From: Oceanobacillus kimchii X50
Lineage (GTDB): Bacteria > Bacillota > Bacilli > Bacillales > Amphibacillaceae
Assembly (NCBI RefSeq): GCF_000340475.1
Contig: NZ_CM001792.1
Span: 562,925 to 626,924, forward strand
Direction of reading: 5' to 3'
DNA length: 64,000 nt
The notes below the pieces were generated by a model, which was not told the origin of the DNA, did not search any database, and saw only the letters and a list, made by a program, of their open reading frames with translations. Position numbers and translations under genes: made by a program. Below are positions 1-9,177 of the stretch, in pieces (positions within the stretch are counted from its first letter, which is position 1; each line of letters begins with the position of its first letter).

Positions 1-1283
1 GAAAGGTGCAGGGCTTGATTGTAGCACCTACACGCGAACTTGCTATTCAAGTAGCAGAAGAAATAAATCGTTTAGCTAAATTTAAGAGTGTAAGAGCTCT
101 TGCAATATATGGTGGTCAACCAATGGATCGTCAAATTAGAGCGTTAAAAGATGGTCCACATATTGTTGTGGCAACACCAGGTAGATTATTGGATCATATG
201 CGTCGCAAAACAATTCGCATTGATGAAGTGCACACAGCTGTTTTAGATGAAGCTGATGAAATGCTTAATATGGGATTCATTGACGATATTCGTGATATTC
301 TAAAAGGTATTCCAGAAGAAAGACAAACTTTACTTTTCTCTGCGACAATGCCTAAAGAAATCCGTAATATCGCTACTACGCTTATGAAGGAACCAAAAGA
401 AGTTAAAGTTAAAGCGAAAGAAATGACTGTAGAGAATATCGATCAGTATTTTATCGAAATTCCTGAGAAATATAAATTTGATACTTTAAACAATCATTTG
501 GATATTAATTCACCAGAACTTGCGATTATATTTGCACGTACGAAAAAGCGTGTTGATGAAGTAGCTGAAGGGTTACAAGCAAGAGGGTATCGCTCTGAAG
601 GTATTCACGGTGACTTAACACAAGGAAAACGTATGTCTGTGTTGAAGAAATTCAAGCAGGGTCGTGTTGATGTATTAGTAGCAACAGACGTAGCAGCACG
701 CGGTCTTGATATTTCTGGGGTAACGCATGTTTATAACTTTGATATCCCGCAAGATCCAGAAAGCTACGTACACCGTATTGGACGTACAGGACGAGCTGGA
801 AAAATGGGTGAGGCAATTTCTTTCATTACTCCAAGAGAAATGGCTCATTTAAATCTTATTGAACAAACAACAAAGAGTAAGATGAAGCGTATGGCACCAC
901 CAACGAATCAAGATGCTCGTCGTGGACAACAACAAGTAACGATTGAAAAGCTAAAGAAAGCAATTAATGAAAAAGACTTAAAAGTATACGAAGATGCAGC
1001 GAAAGAATTATTGGATGAGTACGATTCAATTACAGTTGTTTCAGCTGCTATCAGTATGATGACGAAAGAGCGTCGTGATACACCGGTTCGTATTTCTTCT
1101 GTCGCACCAATCAGCGTGAAGAAAGCGAAAAACCAAAAAGATAATAAAAATAATAGACGTTCTAATAACAAACGTTTTTATGGTGGTCGTGGACAAGGTG
1201 GCCGTAACCAAGGAGGACGCGGTCAAGGTGGTCGCAACCGAAAAGGAAAAGGTAATTACCAACGCCGTAATAGAGATAATTAA
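1..1283 (+). CDS. cshA: DEAD-box ATP-dependent RNA helicase, 5'-truncated by window edge
   Basis: The reading frame is already open at base 1, so the Q motif and Walker A lie outside. Visible motifs in order are PTRELA (Ia), TPGR (Ib), DEAD (II, as DEADEM), SAT (III), the [11 protein letters not shown] segment (IV), [12 protein letters not shown] (V) and [10 protein letters not shown] (VI). The tail is basic and Gly/Arg/Asn-rich ([12 protein letters not shown] type), as in CshA-like RNA degradosome and cold-shock helicases. It should unwind RNA duplexes in the cytoplasm. CshA is chosen over CshB or DeaD because of the RGG-like tail and overall layout; other DEAD-box paralogues are possible. 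Confidence 0.9.
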   Translation, partial: KVQGLIVAPTRELAIQVAEEINRLAKFKSVRALAIYGGQPMDRQIRALKDGPHIVVATPGRLLDHMRRKTIRIDEVHTAVLDEADEMLNMGFIDDIRDILKGIPEERQTLLFSATMPKEIRNIATTLMKEPKEVKVKAKEMTVENIDQYFIEIPEKYKFDTLNNHLDINSPELAIIFARTKKRVDEVAEGLQARGYRSEGIHGDLTQGKRMSVLKKFKQGRVDVLVATDVAARGLDISGVTHVYNFDIPQDPESYVHRIGRTGRAGKMGEAISFITPREMAHLNLIEQTTKSKMKRMAPPTNQDARRGQQQVTIEKLKKAINEKDLKVYEDAAKELLDEYDSITVVSAAISMMTKERRDTPVRISSVAPISVKKAKNQKDNKNNRRSNNKRFYGGRGQGGRNQGGRGQGGRNRKGKGNYQRRNRDN

Positions 1284-1370
1284 GTAACAAAGGCGCGAGC
1301 GCCGGACGCGATTGGTTCAGTAATTTAATTGTTTGCTGCACACAACTTTTATAATCTTCCTATGCAAGTT

Positions 1371-1410
1371 AAAAAATCCCGCTACACAAGATATGTAGTG
1401 GGATTTTTTT
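1371..1410. terminator. bidirectional intrinsic terminator between cshA and nagB
   Basis: A 16-bp stem (aaaaaatcccgctaca paired with tgtagtgggatttttt) around a 7-nt loop, with A-tract and T-tract on the two sides. It can terminate the rightward helicase transcript and the leftward nagB transcript. Confidence 0.85.
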
Positions 1411-1482
1411 CGAAGTTTTTCACAAAATATGTTGTCTAGTTATGAGTAACTCGTTTGGTTAATAGGTTACTGAACAATTTGA

Positions 1483-2241
1483 TTACATAGTTTCTGAAAC
1501 ATAATTACAAGAGATGTTTCTTAAAGCAGCTTTATCTGCGATAATTTTGACATTCTGATGTGTTTGAAGAATAGATGCTGGAAAATCCTCATTTACTTCA
1601 GCATTTACTAATTTTTCAAGCGCATCTGCTTTCTCGCTTCCAGAAACAAGTAGGAGTATTTCCTTTGATCGCATAATAGATTTTATTCCCATTGTGATTG
1701 CCTGTTTTGGTACATTGTCAAAGGAGTCAAAAAAACGTGCATTTGCTTTTCTAGTAGATTCATCTAAATCAATGACATGTGTTTGACTTTCAAAGGAAGT
1801 ACCAGGCTCATTAAAACCAATGTGCCCATTTCGACCGATTCCTAGAATTTGAATATGAATACCACCAGCCTGTTGGATTTGTTTTTCATAAGATGTACAT
1901 TCATTGGTTAAATCATTTGCCATTCCATTAGGCAAATGGATATTTTTAGAAGGAATATCAACATGGTTAAATAGAAATTTCTGCATGTAATAGTGATAAC
2001 TATTTGTATTTTCTTTGTGCAGACCAACATATTCATCTAAATTAAATGTAGATACATTTGTAAAGGAAATTTCATGATTATGATAAGCTTTAATTAAATG
2101 TTGATAGAGACCTTCAGGAGTTGATCCAGTCGCTAATCCGATAACTGGTTTATTTATTTGCTTTATGGTATTGATTACGTGCTGGCTAGCGAGCTTACTC
2201 ATCAATTGATAATTTTCGGTTTGTATTATTTTCATTTTCAT
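1483..2241 (-). CDS. nagB: Glucosamine-6-phosphate deaminase
   Basis: Converts glucosamine-6-phosphate to fructose-6-phosphate plus ammonia, the last step of amino-sugar salvage. Family motifs are GLATGSTPEGLY near the N-terminus, LDEYVGL, and GIGRNGHIGFNEPG carrying catalytic residues. The start is set at the ATG at 2241 (MKMKIIQTEN) behind an AGAAGG-type ribosome site. A longer frame upstream would run through the operator palindrome and does not look like the family. The resulting 252 residues is near the usual length. It is divergent from the GntR regulator at 2366. No nagA lies nearby, so GlcNAc-6-P deacetylase must be encoded elsewhere. Confidence 0.93.
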   Translation of the reverse strand: MKMKIIQTENYQLMSKLASQHVINTIKQINKPVIGLATGSTPEGLYQHLIKAYHNHEISFTNVSTFNLDEYVGLHKENTNSYHYYMQKFLFNHVDIPSKNIHLPNGMANDLTNECTSYEKQIQQAGGIHIQILGIGRNGHIGFNEPGTSFESQTHVIDLDESTRKANARFFDSFDNVPKQAITMGIKSIMRSKEILLLVSGSEKADALEKLVNAEVNEDFPASILQTHQNVKIIADKAALRNISCNYVSETM

Positions 2242-2265
2242 CCGACCTTCTTTTTTTAAAATAAA

Positions 2266-2287
2266 CATATACAGTTGTCTATACATG
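2266..2287. promoter_or_regulatory. Inverted-repeat operator in the nagB leader (dre-like)
   Basis: CATATACAG-TTGT-CTATACATG is a near-palindrome (9-bp arms, two mismatches) between nagB and the divergent GntR gene. Read on the minus strand it contains GTATAGACAACTGTATA, resembling sites of NagR/DasR-type GntR proteins, and its core is shared with a second site at 3214-3245. NagR binding is inference. Confidence 0.6.
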
Positions 2288-2365
2288 TTAATGTACATTA
2301 AACGTTAATTCTGATAAGCTATTTTTAATTAAATTTTTCACTGCATCAATTAAAGGGGTATTAAA

Positions 2366-3112
2366 ATGATTGATAAAAATTCACCTATACCAATTTATTA
2401 CCAATTAGAAGAATATATAAAACATCAAATTGATAAACAAAAGTGGCTTCCGGGAGAACTTCTACCATCTGAAAGAGAATTTGCTGAACAATATCATATA
2501 AGCCGTATGACAGTTCGCCAAGCCATAAATAATTTAGCTGCTGCAGGCCTTCTTTATCGTGTGAAAGGAAAGGGAACTTTTATTGCTCAACCTAAATTTG
2601 AACATGATCTTTCTGGCTTAACAAGTTTTACTGAAGATATGAAACAGCGTGGCTTAACCCCATCCAATCAATTGCTATATATTCAGCTTCACAACCAACC
2701 AAGTCAAATTGCACATAAACTTCAATTACAACCAGAGGAAGCCTATTATGAAATAAAACGTATTCGTTTTGCTGATAAAGATCCCCTGGCATTTGAAATT
2801 ATTTACACTCCAAAAAAATTGGTTGGAGAATTGGAAGAAATTCATTTACAAGGCTCTTTTTATCAATATATTGAACAAAAAGTAGGGAAGCATATTATCG
2901 TTGGAAATCAAACGATAGAAGGTGCACTTGCAACTAAAGAACAAGCTAACTTCTTAAATATTCAAACTGGTGATCCCGTGTTGATTATGGAAAGAATAAG
3001 TTATCTAGACCAACCGACAGAAATCCCAATTGAATTTACCCAAACAATATATCGTGCAGATAAATATAAATTCCATCTCACACTTCATAGAGATGAAAAA
3101 ACCAAAGGCTAA
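2366..3112 (+). CDS. nagR: GntR/HutC-family regulator of amino-sugar use (NagR/YvoA-like)
   Basis: A 248-residue regulator. The N-terminal winged helix (residues ~10-75) has the GntR signature PSEREFAEQYHISRMTVRQA, followed by a UTRA effector domain (~90-240) that in this family binds glucosamine-6-P or GlcNAc-6-P. The ATG start follows AAGGGG. In B. subtilis the homologue follows nagA-nagB; here it is divergent from nagB across an operator-like palindrome, which supports direct control of nagB and itself. A paralogous HutC-type regulator with another ligand cannot be excluded. Confidence 0.85.
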   Translation: MIDKNSPIPIYYQLEEYIKHQIDKQKWLPGELLPSEREFAEQYHISRMTVRQAINNLAAAGLLYRVKGKGTFIAQPKFEHDLSGLTSFTEDMKQRGLTPSNQLLYIQLHNQPSQIAHKLQLQPEEAYYEIKRIRFADKDPLAFEIIYTPKKLVGELEEIHLQGSFYQYIEQKVGKHIIVGNQTIEGALATKEQANFLNIQTGDPVLIMERISYLDQPTEIPIEFTQTIYRADKYKFHLTLHRDEKTKG

Positions 3113-3136
3113 TGTAAGTGAGCCTTTGGTTTTTTA
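3096..3136 (+). terminator. Terminator of nagR
   Basis: Stem AAAAACCAAAGGCT / AGCCTTTGGTTTTT with a 10-nt loop ending in a T-run. The left arm overlaps the last codons and stop of nagR. Confidence 0.85.
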
Positions 3137-3551
3137 AATAGGCTCTTATATTTACTCTAAGAAATAGTTACTGATGCACACCATTTTTGTACACAGTCAA
3201 TAAAGTAAAACACGTTAACTAGTATAGTTGTATATACCAGTTAACTGTATTTTACTATATATGAAGAAAATATCAAGAGATTTTTTTGAAATTTATTTTG
3301 CACCTAACTTGCAGTAATAACCGTACTTGAAGACTAGAGGTTTAGATAATTGTCCGACTCTGTTTAAGGGACTTTTAGGTATAGTCCTTACTAACATTTT
3401 AGTGAGAGAAGAATTAACGCTGTTGATTGCTTAAGTTTAACACTCTAAACGAAAGCCTGAGTCTATTAAGTTATTGTTCAGTTTAGTGAAATTGGTAAAA
3501 GTATGTATAATTAACTTTAGAAAATAAATTAAAGTTTGAGAGGTACTATTT
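3137..3551. other. 415-bp intergenic region before murR
   Basis: No credible gene on either strand. It holds the inverted repeat at 3214-3245 in its left part and, in its right part, AT-rich sequence with a TATAAT-like hexamer near 3506-3511 that could serve murR. The middle (about 3260-3480) has broken frames only and could be gene debris. Confidence 0.5.
3214..3245. promoter_or_regulatory. Second, stronger dre-like inverted repeat
   Basis: 13-bp arms with one mismatch (GTTAACTAGTATA against GTTAACTGGTATA on the other strand) around a 6-nt spacer. The minus strand core TGGTATATACAACTATACTA matches the nagB-leader site in the TATA-ACAACT-TA pattern. No gene starts close by; the nearest downstream gene, murR, begins 306 bp away. 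Confidence 0.55.
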
Positions 3552-4400
3552 ATGGGATCTATATTAAAACGACTTCAACAAAAGATTAATGATTTATCCG
3601 AAGCAGAAAGAAAAATAGGTGATTTTATTTTACAATATCCAGAGCTAGTTCCGAATATGACTACGAAGGATATGTCTAAAAAAACAGGAAGTAGTGAAGC
3701 GACTGTAGTCCGATTTTGTAAATCCGTCGGAATCGAAAGTTTTAAGACATTAAAGCTAGAACTAGTTAGGGAAATCACCAAATCAGATAGTCAATTAACT
3801 GATTTTTCAATTCTAAAAACAAAGGGAGAACCATTTGATTTTTTTCAACAGGTCGTCCACGTTAATAAAACGGCGATTGAATCAATGCTCTCGTCTATTG
3901 ATCGCAAGGCATTAGATAAAGCAGTTAATCTTTTACAACAGGCGAATCAAATATTATTTTTTGGTGTTGGGGGGTCTTCTACAGCAGCATATGATGGGTA
4001 TTATAAATTTACAAGATTAGGATACGCTTGTACTGCTCCACAGGACTTTCATTTGATGCTTTCGACGATTCCTTATTTAAAAGAAGATGATGTACTTATT
4101 GCAATCAGTATGTCTGGGAAAACAAAAGATGTAGTTGATCTTGCTGAAGTAGCGAAGCGTAGTGGAGTTACTGTAATCGCAATAACAAATTTAGATAAGT
4201 CTCCTTTATATAAATTAGCAGAAATTCATTTGTGTACACCAACCGTAGAGGATGATTTTAGAATAGGAAGTATACCTTCTAGAATGACGCAACTTACAGT
4301 AATAGATGCACTTTATTTAAGTATATTTCATTCTAAAGGTGATCAAGTCTTATCAAAATATCAAGACGCCAGAAAAGAAGTAGAACGACTAAGGCGCTAA
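3552..4400 (+). CDS. murR: MurR/RpiR-family transcriptional regulator
   Basis: A 282-residue protein with an N-terminal RpiR-type helix-turn-helix (residues ~1-77, including TKDMSKKTGSSEATVVRFCKSVG) and a C-terminal SIS sugar-phosphate isomerase-like domain (~108-245, with GVGGSSTAAYDG and ISMSGKTKDVV). In known mur loci this type senses MurNAc-6-phosphate. It sits immediately before murQ and murP in the same direction, so a local regulator of MurNAc catabolism is the natural reading. ATG follows GAGAGGT. Confidence 0.85.
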   Translation: MGSILKRLQQKINDLSEAERKIGDFILQYPELVPNMTTKDMSKKTGSSEATVVRFCKSVGIESFKTLKLELVREITKSDSQLTDFSILKTKGEPFDFFQQVVHVNKTAIESMLSSIDRKALDKAVNLLQQANQILFFGVGGSSTAAYDGYYKFTRLGYACTAPQDFHLMLSTIPYLKEDDVLIAISMSGKTKDVVDLAEVAKRSGVTVIAITNLDKSPLYKLAEIHLCTPTVEDDFRIGSIPSRMTQLTVIDALYLSIFHSKGDQVLSKYQDARKEVERLRR

Positions 4401-4435
4401 AAGTGAAAAACATAAATAAATCATTACTACTGTTC

Positions 4436-4452
4436 ATGAAATTAAATTTCAT
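4436..4452. promoter_or_regulatory. Perfect palindrome upstream of murQ, candidate MurR operator
   Basis: ATGAAATT-A-AATTTCAT has 8-bp arms around one base, in the 133-bp gap between murR and murQ. Position makes it a candidate MurR site; no binding data are available from sequence. Confidence 0.35.
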
Positions 4453-4533
4453 TATTTATAAAAATATGATTGACTAATAGTTTCACTATTGTAAAATAAA
4501 AATTAAGAATAGTAGAGAAAAGGAAGTGAAGAT

Positions 4534-5418
4534 TTGTTAGATAAATTACCAACTGAGCAGCGTAATCCAAAAACGATGGATATCGATACTAAATCTATAA
4601 AAGAAATTCTAGAGATTATGAATCGTGAAGACTATACGGTTCCACAAACAGTTCAAAAAGAAATCCCTTCTATTGAGAAGGCGGTTCATCGAACTGTTCG
4701 TTCGTTTAAAAGCAATGGTAGATTAATTTATATCGGTGCAGGGACTAGTGGTAGATTGGGAGTGTTAGATGCATCTGAATGTCCACCGACGTTTGGAGTT
4801 TCATCTGAAATGGTAAAAGGATTGATTTCAGGAGGAATGGAAGCGATTACAAAAGCCAAAGAAGGAGCAGAGGACTCCGAAATAATGGCTAAACAAGATT
4901 TAACAGACATTAATTTAACGGAGAATGATACTGTAATTGGAATTGCTGCAAGTGGAAGAACTCCTTATGTAAAAGGAGGACTATCGTATGCAAAAGAAAT
5001 AGGAGCATCCACCGTTTCGATAAGTAATAATAAAAATTCAGAAATAGGAAAAATAGCTGAAATTGCCATTGAGGCAGAAACAGGACCAGAAGTGATAACA
5101 GGATCGACACGGCTAAAGGCGGGAACTGCACAAAAATTGATCTTAAATATGATTTCTACCTCTTCCATGATCGGTGTAGGAAAAGTATATGAAAATCTAA
5201 TGGTAGATCTCCAACCAACGAATAAGAAGTTAGTAGATCGTTCCAAGCGAATTATTGTGGAAGCTACTCAAGTCGATTACGCTACTGCAGAAAACTACTT
5301 ACAAAAAGCAAACAACTCTGTTAAGACAGCCATTGTAATGATTTTATTAAATTGTAATTTTGAAGAAGCGACACAACATCTAGATCAGGCAGAAGGGTTT
5401 ATACGTAAAACTAATTAG
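4534..5418 (+). CDS. murQ: N-acetylmuramic acid 6-phosphate etherase
   Basis: Cleaves the lactyl ether of MurNAc-6-P to give GlcNAc-6-P and D-lactate in the cytoplasm. The SIS fold is marked by GAGTSGRLGVLDASECPPTFG, where the Glu of SECPPT matches the catalytic acid region, and by AASGRTPYV. Length 294 residues is typical. It starts at TTG behind AAAGGAAG with good spacing. It is 11 bp upstream of murP and so is almost certainly cotranscribed with it. Confidence 0.95.
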   Translation: MLDKLPTEQRNPKTMDIDTKSIKEILEIMNREDYTVPQTVQKEIPSIEKAVHRTVRSFKSNGRLIYIGAGTSGRLGVLDASECPPTFGVSSEMVKGLISGGMEAITKAKEGAEDSEIMAKQDLTDINLTENDTVIGIAASGRTPYVKGGLSYAKEIGASTVSISNNKNSEIGKIAEIAIEAETGPEVITGSTRLKAGTAQKLILNMISTSSMIGVGKVYENLMVDLQPTNKKLVDRSKRIIVEATQVDYATAENYLQKANNSVKTAIVMILLNCNFEEATQHLDQAEGFIRKTN

Positions 5419-5429
5419 GGGGAGAGTCA

Positions 5430-6797
5430 ATGAAGAAGGAAGAAAGGATAGCAAGGGAGATATTAGAACATATCAGTGGAAAAGATAATATTCGTTCTTT
5501 CACACATTGTATGACAAGAGTGCGTATAGATATAAAAGATGATGAGAAAGTTGATAAGTCTGCTCTGAGGGAAATAGAAGGGGTAATGGGTGTCATTGAA
5601 GATGAAGTATTACAAATAGTAGTTGGACCAGGTACTGTAAACAAGGTAGCTGCATACATAACAGACATTACCGGTATTAAAATCGGTGATTCTTCTGAAT
5701 TATTTGGTGACGATGTTGCCAAAGAAACAAAAGAAGGAATAAAGCAAAAAAATAATACACCAATGAAAAATCTTCTTCGTAAAATTGGTAGTATTTTCAT
5801 TCCGCTAATCCCAGGTATTGTAGGTTCAGGGATAATAAATGGTGCTGCAGGGTTCCTAAAAAACACTGGGGTCGATCCAACATTAACATGGATGCAATTG
5901 TTAACCGTCTTAGGTGGCAGTATATTTGGTTATTTAGCCATTGTTGTAGGGTGGAATACAGCTAAAGAATTTGGTGGAACGCCAGTATTAGGGGCTATTG
6001 CAGGTATTATTACAATGAATCCGGCATTGGCTGATATTTCGCTGTTTGGAACCAATCTCACCCCGGGGTATGGAGGATTAATTGGTGCCATGTTTGCTGC
6101 GTGGCTAATGGTTCTATTTGAAAAGCAATTTCGAAAGATTATTCCAAGTGTTGTGGATATTATTTTCACACCAACACTTACCATTCTTACCGTTGGAATG
6201 TTGACGTTAGTAGTAGTCCAACCAATTGCTGGTGTCCTTACAGAAGGGATTACAGTGGGAATAAATTGGGTGTTAGATGTTGGAGGAGCTTTTGCTGGTG
6301 CGGTATTAGCAGGTTTCTTCTTACCATTAGTCATGTTTGGTTTGCATCATGGATTGACTCCTATTCATATGGAATTAATTAATGCTTATGATGCAACTGC
6401 ACTATTACCTATTCTAGCAATGGCAGGTGCGAGCCAAGTTGGTGCCGCAATTGCAATCTATGTTAAAACAAAAAATCAACGATTGAAGAATGTGATTAAA
6501 GGTGGTCTACCAACTGGTTTCCTGGGTATAGGCGAACCACTTATCTATGGGGTTACCTTACCTTTAGGGCGTCCATTTATTACAGCATGTATCGGAGCTG
6601 CAGTGGGTGGAGCGTTCCAAGCAACGATGAAGACAGCTTCATCTAGTATAGGTGTTTCTGGCTTACCGTTGATACCGTTAATTGTTGATAATAAATTTTT
6701 ATTCTACTTTCTTGGGCTGTTAATCACATACACTGCAGGATTTTTAGTAACATATTTCTTCGGATTTAAAGAATCGATGGCAGATAATCTAAAATAA
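5430..6797 (+). CDS. murP: PTS EIIBC permease for MurNAc / MurNAc-GlcNAc
   Basis: A 455-residue phosphotransferase permease. The EIIB domain (residues ~1-85) has the phosphorylated cysteine at about 27 in FTHCMTRVRI. The EIIC membrane domain (~105-450) has many hydrophobic segments and the GEPLIYGVTLPLGRP motif. There is no EIIA domain, as in MurP, so a separate EIIA-Glc is needed. It imports and 6-phosphorylates MurNAc or its disaccharide. The next gene, mupG, favours the disaccharide. Confidence 0.9.
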   Translation: MKKEERIAREILEHISGKDNIRSFTHCMTRVRIDIKDDEKVDKSALREIEGVMGVIEDEVLQIVVGPGTVNKVAAYITDITGIKIGDSSELFGDDVAKETKEGIKQKNNTPMKNLLRKIGSIFIPLIPGIVGSGIINGAAGFLKNTGVDPTLTWMQLLTVLGGSIFGYLAIVVGWNTAKEFGGTPVLGAIAGIITMNPALADISLFGTNLTPGYGGLIGAMFAAWLMVLFEKQFRKIIPSVVDIIFTPTLTILTVGMLTLVVVQPIAGVLTEGITVGINWVLDVGGAFAGAVLAGFFLPLVMFGLHHGLTPIHMELINAYDATALLPILAMAGASQVGAAIAIYVKTKNQRLKNVIKGGLPTGFLGIGEPLIYGVTLPLGRPFITACIGAAVGGAFQATMKTASSSIGVSGLPLIPLIVDNKFLFYFLGLLITYTAGFLVTYFFGFKESMADNLK

Positions 6798-6807
6798 AAT
6801 TTAGTTA

Positions 6808-6850
6808 TAAGAAGACTCCTAATAAATGTGGATTTCAAGGGAGTCTTCTT
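6808..6850 (+). terminator. Hairpin between murP and mupG
   Basis: 12-bp perfect arms taagaagactcc and ggagtcttctta separated by 19 nt. The right arm ends in TTCTTA with no good T-run, so it is more likely a partial terminator or mRNA-stability hairpin than a full stop. Confidence 0.5.
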
Positions 6851-6896
6851 AGCTTAATAGATCAAATATAAAAGATAAAGATATGGAGGGCATCAG

Positions 6897-7970
6897 ATGT
6901 TAGGGATATCCGTATTCTTAAATGATCCGAATTACGAGCAATGGGAAAGGTATATTTATCAAATGAATACAGGTGGGTTTAAAGGGATATTTACTTCCTT
7001 ACATATTCCAGAAGATGATCCAAACGTCTACGTAGAACGTCTCCAAAAATTAGGAGAACTTGCCAAGAGTTATCATATGGATTTAGTAGCAGATGTATCT
7101 CCAAAATCATTAGAATATCTTGGCTATTCGTGGGAGAATGCCTATGAACTGATTGATTGGGGAGTTACTGGTTTACGAGTAGACTATGGTATTGATGATT
7201 CAACCATTGCAAACCTGTCTAAGCAGATGAAAATTGCACTAAACGCAAGTACGATTACAGAGGAAAATATAACTCGTATTATCCGTCAAGGCGGGAATCT
7301 AGCGAATATGGAAGCATGGCATAATTATTATCCTCGCCCAGAAACAGGATTGGGTTTAGAAGATTTTAATCGGAAAAACCAGTGGTTAAAAACGGTTGGT
7401 TTAAAAGTAATGACCTTTATACCAGGCGAAGAAACATTACGAGCACCATTATATGAAAGGTTACCAACACTTGAAAAACATAGAAAAACATCGACATTTT
7501 CATCATTTGTTGAATTCGATCATAATGAATGGGTAGACCATATATACGTTGGGGATCCGGGGATCAGTGAAACATCTAAAGAACAAATTCAACAATATGT
7601 GCATGAAAAGGTATTCGCATTAAGAATAGATGTTTTAACCAAGGATGAAGAGATAATAAAACTTCTAGATACTAATCATACCAATCGAATGGACGCAGCG
7701 CGGGATGTTATTCGCTCTGTAGAATCAAGAAGTTATGCGAGTAAAGGAACATCGACGATTAAACCTCTAGGAATAGATGCGAGAAGCAAAGGTTCGATTA
7801 CGATTGATAATAGTAATTACGGTAGATATCAAGGAGAATTACAAATTACGAAGGTGGATTTACCTAAAGATAAAAGGGTGAATGTGATTGGTAAAATCAT
7901 AGAAGAAGACATATCTATTCTAGAGTATATGGAAGCTGGAGCAAAATTTACGTTTCTTTTTTTGGATTGA
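6897..7970 (+). CDS. mupG: 6-phospho-N-acetylmuramidase (DUF871 family)
   Basis: A 357-residue DUF871 protein with an N-terminal TIM-barrel-like part and a C-terminal small beta domain. In Staphylococcus aureus the DUF871 protein MupG hydrolyses MurNAc-6-P-GlcNAc after MurP uptake, and it is encoded with murQ, murP and murR. The same four genes are together here, so the function is assigned by family and context. ATG at 6897 follows GGAGGG. It acts in the cytoplasm. Confidence 0.88.
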   Translation: MLGISVFLNDPNYEQWERYIYQMNTGGFKGIFTSLHIPEDDPNVYVERLQKLGELAKSYHMDLVADVSPKSLEYLGYSWENAYELIDWGVTGLRVDYGIDDSTIANLSKQMKIALNASTITEENITRIIRQGGNLANMEAWHNYYPRPETGLGLEDFNRKNQWLKTVGLKVMTFIPGEETLRAPLYERLPTLEKHRKTSTFSSFVEFDHNEWVDHIYVGDPGISETSKEQIQQYVHEKVFALRIDVLTKDEEIIKLLDTNHTNRMDAARDVIRSVESRSYASKGTSTIKPLGIDARSKGSITIDNSNYGRYQGELQITKVDLPKDKRVNVIGKIIEEDISILEYMEAGAKFTFLFLD

Positions 7971-8129
7971 GAATAGAAGAAGGCATAACTATTTATTTAA
8001 AAGATAGCCGCATGAGAGGTGAAAATGCGCTTCGGTCACTATTGAAACTGTCTAGTGAAGCTGCCTTATAGAGACTGTAGTGTATCTGATCGTTAATATA
8101 GGCACTCAATTACTATTCAAAGATGTTAT

Positions 8130-8885
8130 TTATATTAAATATTGAAGATACCAATTGATTAATGAATCTCCATAGAAATATGATATGAAAATACCAACTG
8201 CGATAAAGGGACCGAATGGAAATGGTTTATTTCGTCGAATTAAATGGATGGATAATAAAAAAATACTGATGACAGAACCAATTACACATGCTAAGAAAAA
8301 TGCTAGAATAATATTTTTATAACCCAAAACAAGACCTGCTAAACCAAGTAATTTCATATCTCCTGCCCCCATACCACCTTTACTTATTATTATGATTAGA
8401 AATATAATGCTAAAACCTATGGCAGCACCTGCAAACATAGACCACCATGGGTCTAAAGGTAGTAAAATTCGTGAAATAATAAAGGTGGGTAGAAAGAAAA
8501 GTAACAGTTTGTTTGGGATTACCATGTACATAAAATCTGTAATAGAAATAATAATTAATAAAGATACAAGTAATAAGGAAATAAATAGCTCCCACTGTAT
8601 ACCGATGTGATAATAGCTTGCTGTAAATAAAATTCCTGTTATGATTTCTACTACAATATGGAGCGGATGGATTCCTAAATTACAATTCCTGCATTTTCCC
8701 CTAAGAAAAATATAAGAAATAATAGGAATATTATCGTACCATCGAAGTTGATAGAAACAATGATCACAACATGATCGAGCATTAGCGAAGGGAATTTGTT
8801 TGGGGAGTCGTAAACCAACGACCATAAAAAACGAGCCGAAAATAGCTCCGAGAGTAAAAAATAATGGCGGATAAATATAATACAT
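8130..8885 (-). CDS. comC: Prepilin peptidase / N-methyltransferase, type A24
   Basis: A polytopic aspartic protease that cleaves leader peptides of competence pseudopilins and methylates the new N-terminus. Features: an N-terminal cytoplasmic zinc-binding part with paired cysteines (CCDHC and CRNC, the latter in GKCRNC), the first aspartate in ITDFMYMVIPN, and the GxGD motif in GGMGAGDMKLLG. Length 251 matches ComC. ATG follows AAGGAGCC. It stands alone between mupG and the rhomboid gene, far from any pseudopilin operon. Confidence 0.88.
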   Translation of the reverse strand: MYYIYPPLFFTLGAIFGSFFMVVGLRLPKQIPFANARSCCDHCFYQLRWYDNIPIISYIFLRGKCRNCNLGIHPLHIVVEIITGILFTASYYHIGIQWELFISLLLVSLLIIISITDFMYMVIPNKLLLFFLPTFIISRILLPLDPWWSMFAGAAIGFSIIFLIIIISKGGMGAGDMKLLGLAGLVLGYKNIILAFFLACVIGSVISIFLLSIHLIRRNKPFPFGPFIAVGIFISYFYGDSLINWYLQYLI

Positions 8886-9143
8886 AATCGAGGCTCCTTA
8901 CTGTTAAATGATATTAAATTACTTGCTATAATTTCATTACTTGTTTAGTCTCATAGTTCCATAATTGAGGTTCCTTTCTGTTTAGTAGAATAGTTTTTTA
9001 ACACATTCAAGTGAGTCTTTTAGACTAATCCTTTTTGTTTATTATATCATTAGTATAGATGTTATTGAAATAATTTTCTGACTTTATTTAAGGGATAAGG
9101 TGACACTTTAATTTGCTATGTTGGTTTTATTAGAAGACTTAAA

Positions 9144-9177
9144 AAAAACACGGCCGTTATAACTTGGCCGTGTTTTT
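9144..9177 (-). terminator. Terminator of the rhomboid gene
   Basis: 12-bp GC-rich stem AAAAACACGGCC / GGCCGTGTTTTT with a 10-nt loop, overlapping the stop codon of the leftward rhomboid gene. The flanking A and T runs allow use in both directions. Confidence 0.85.
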
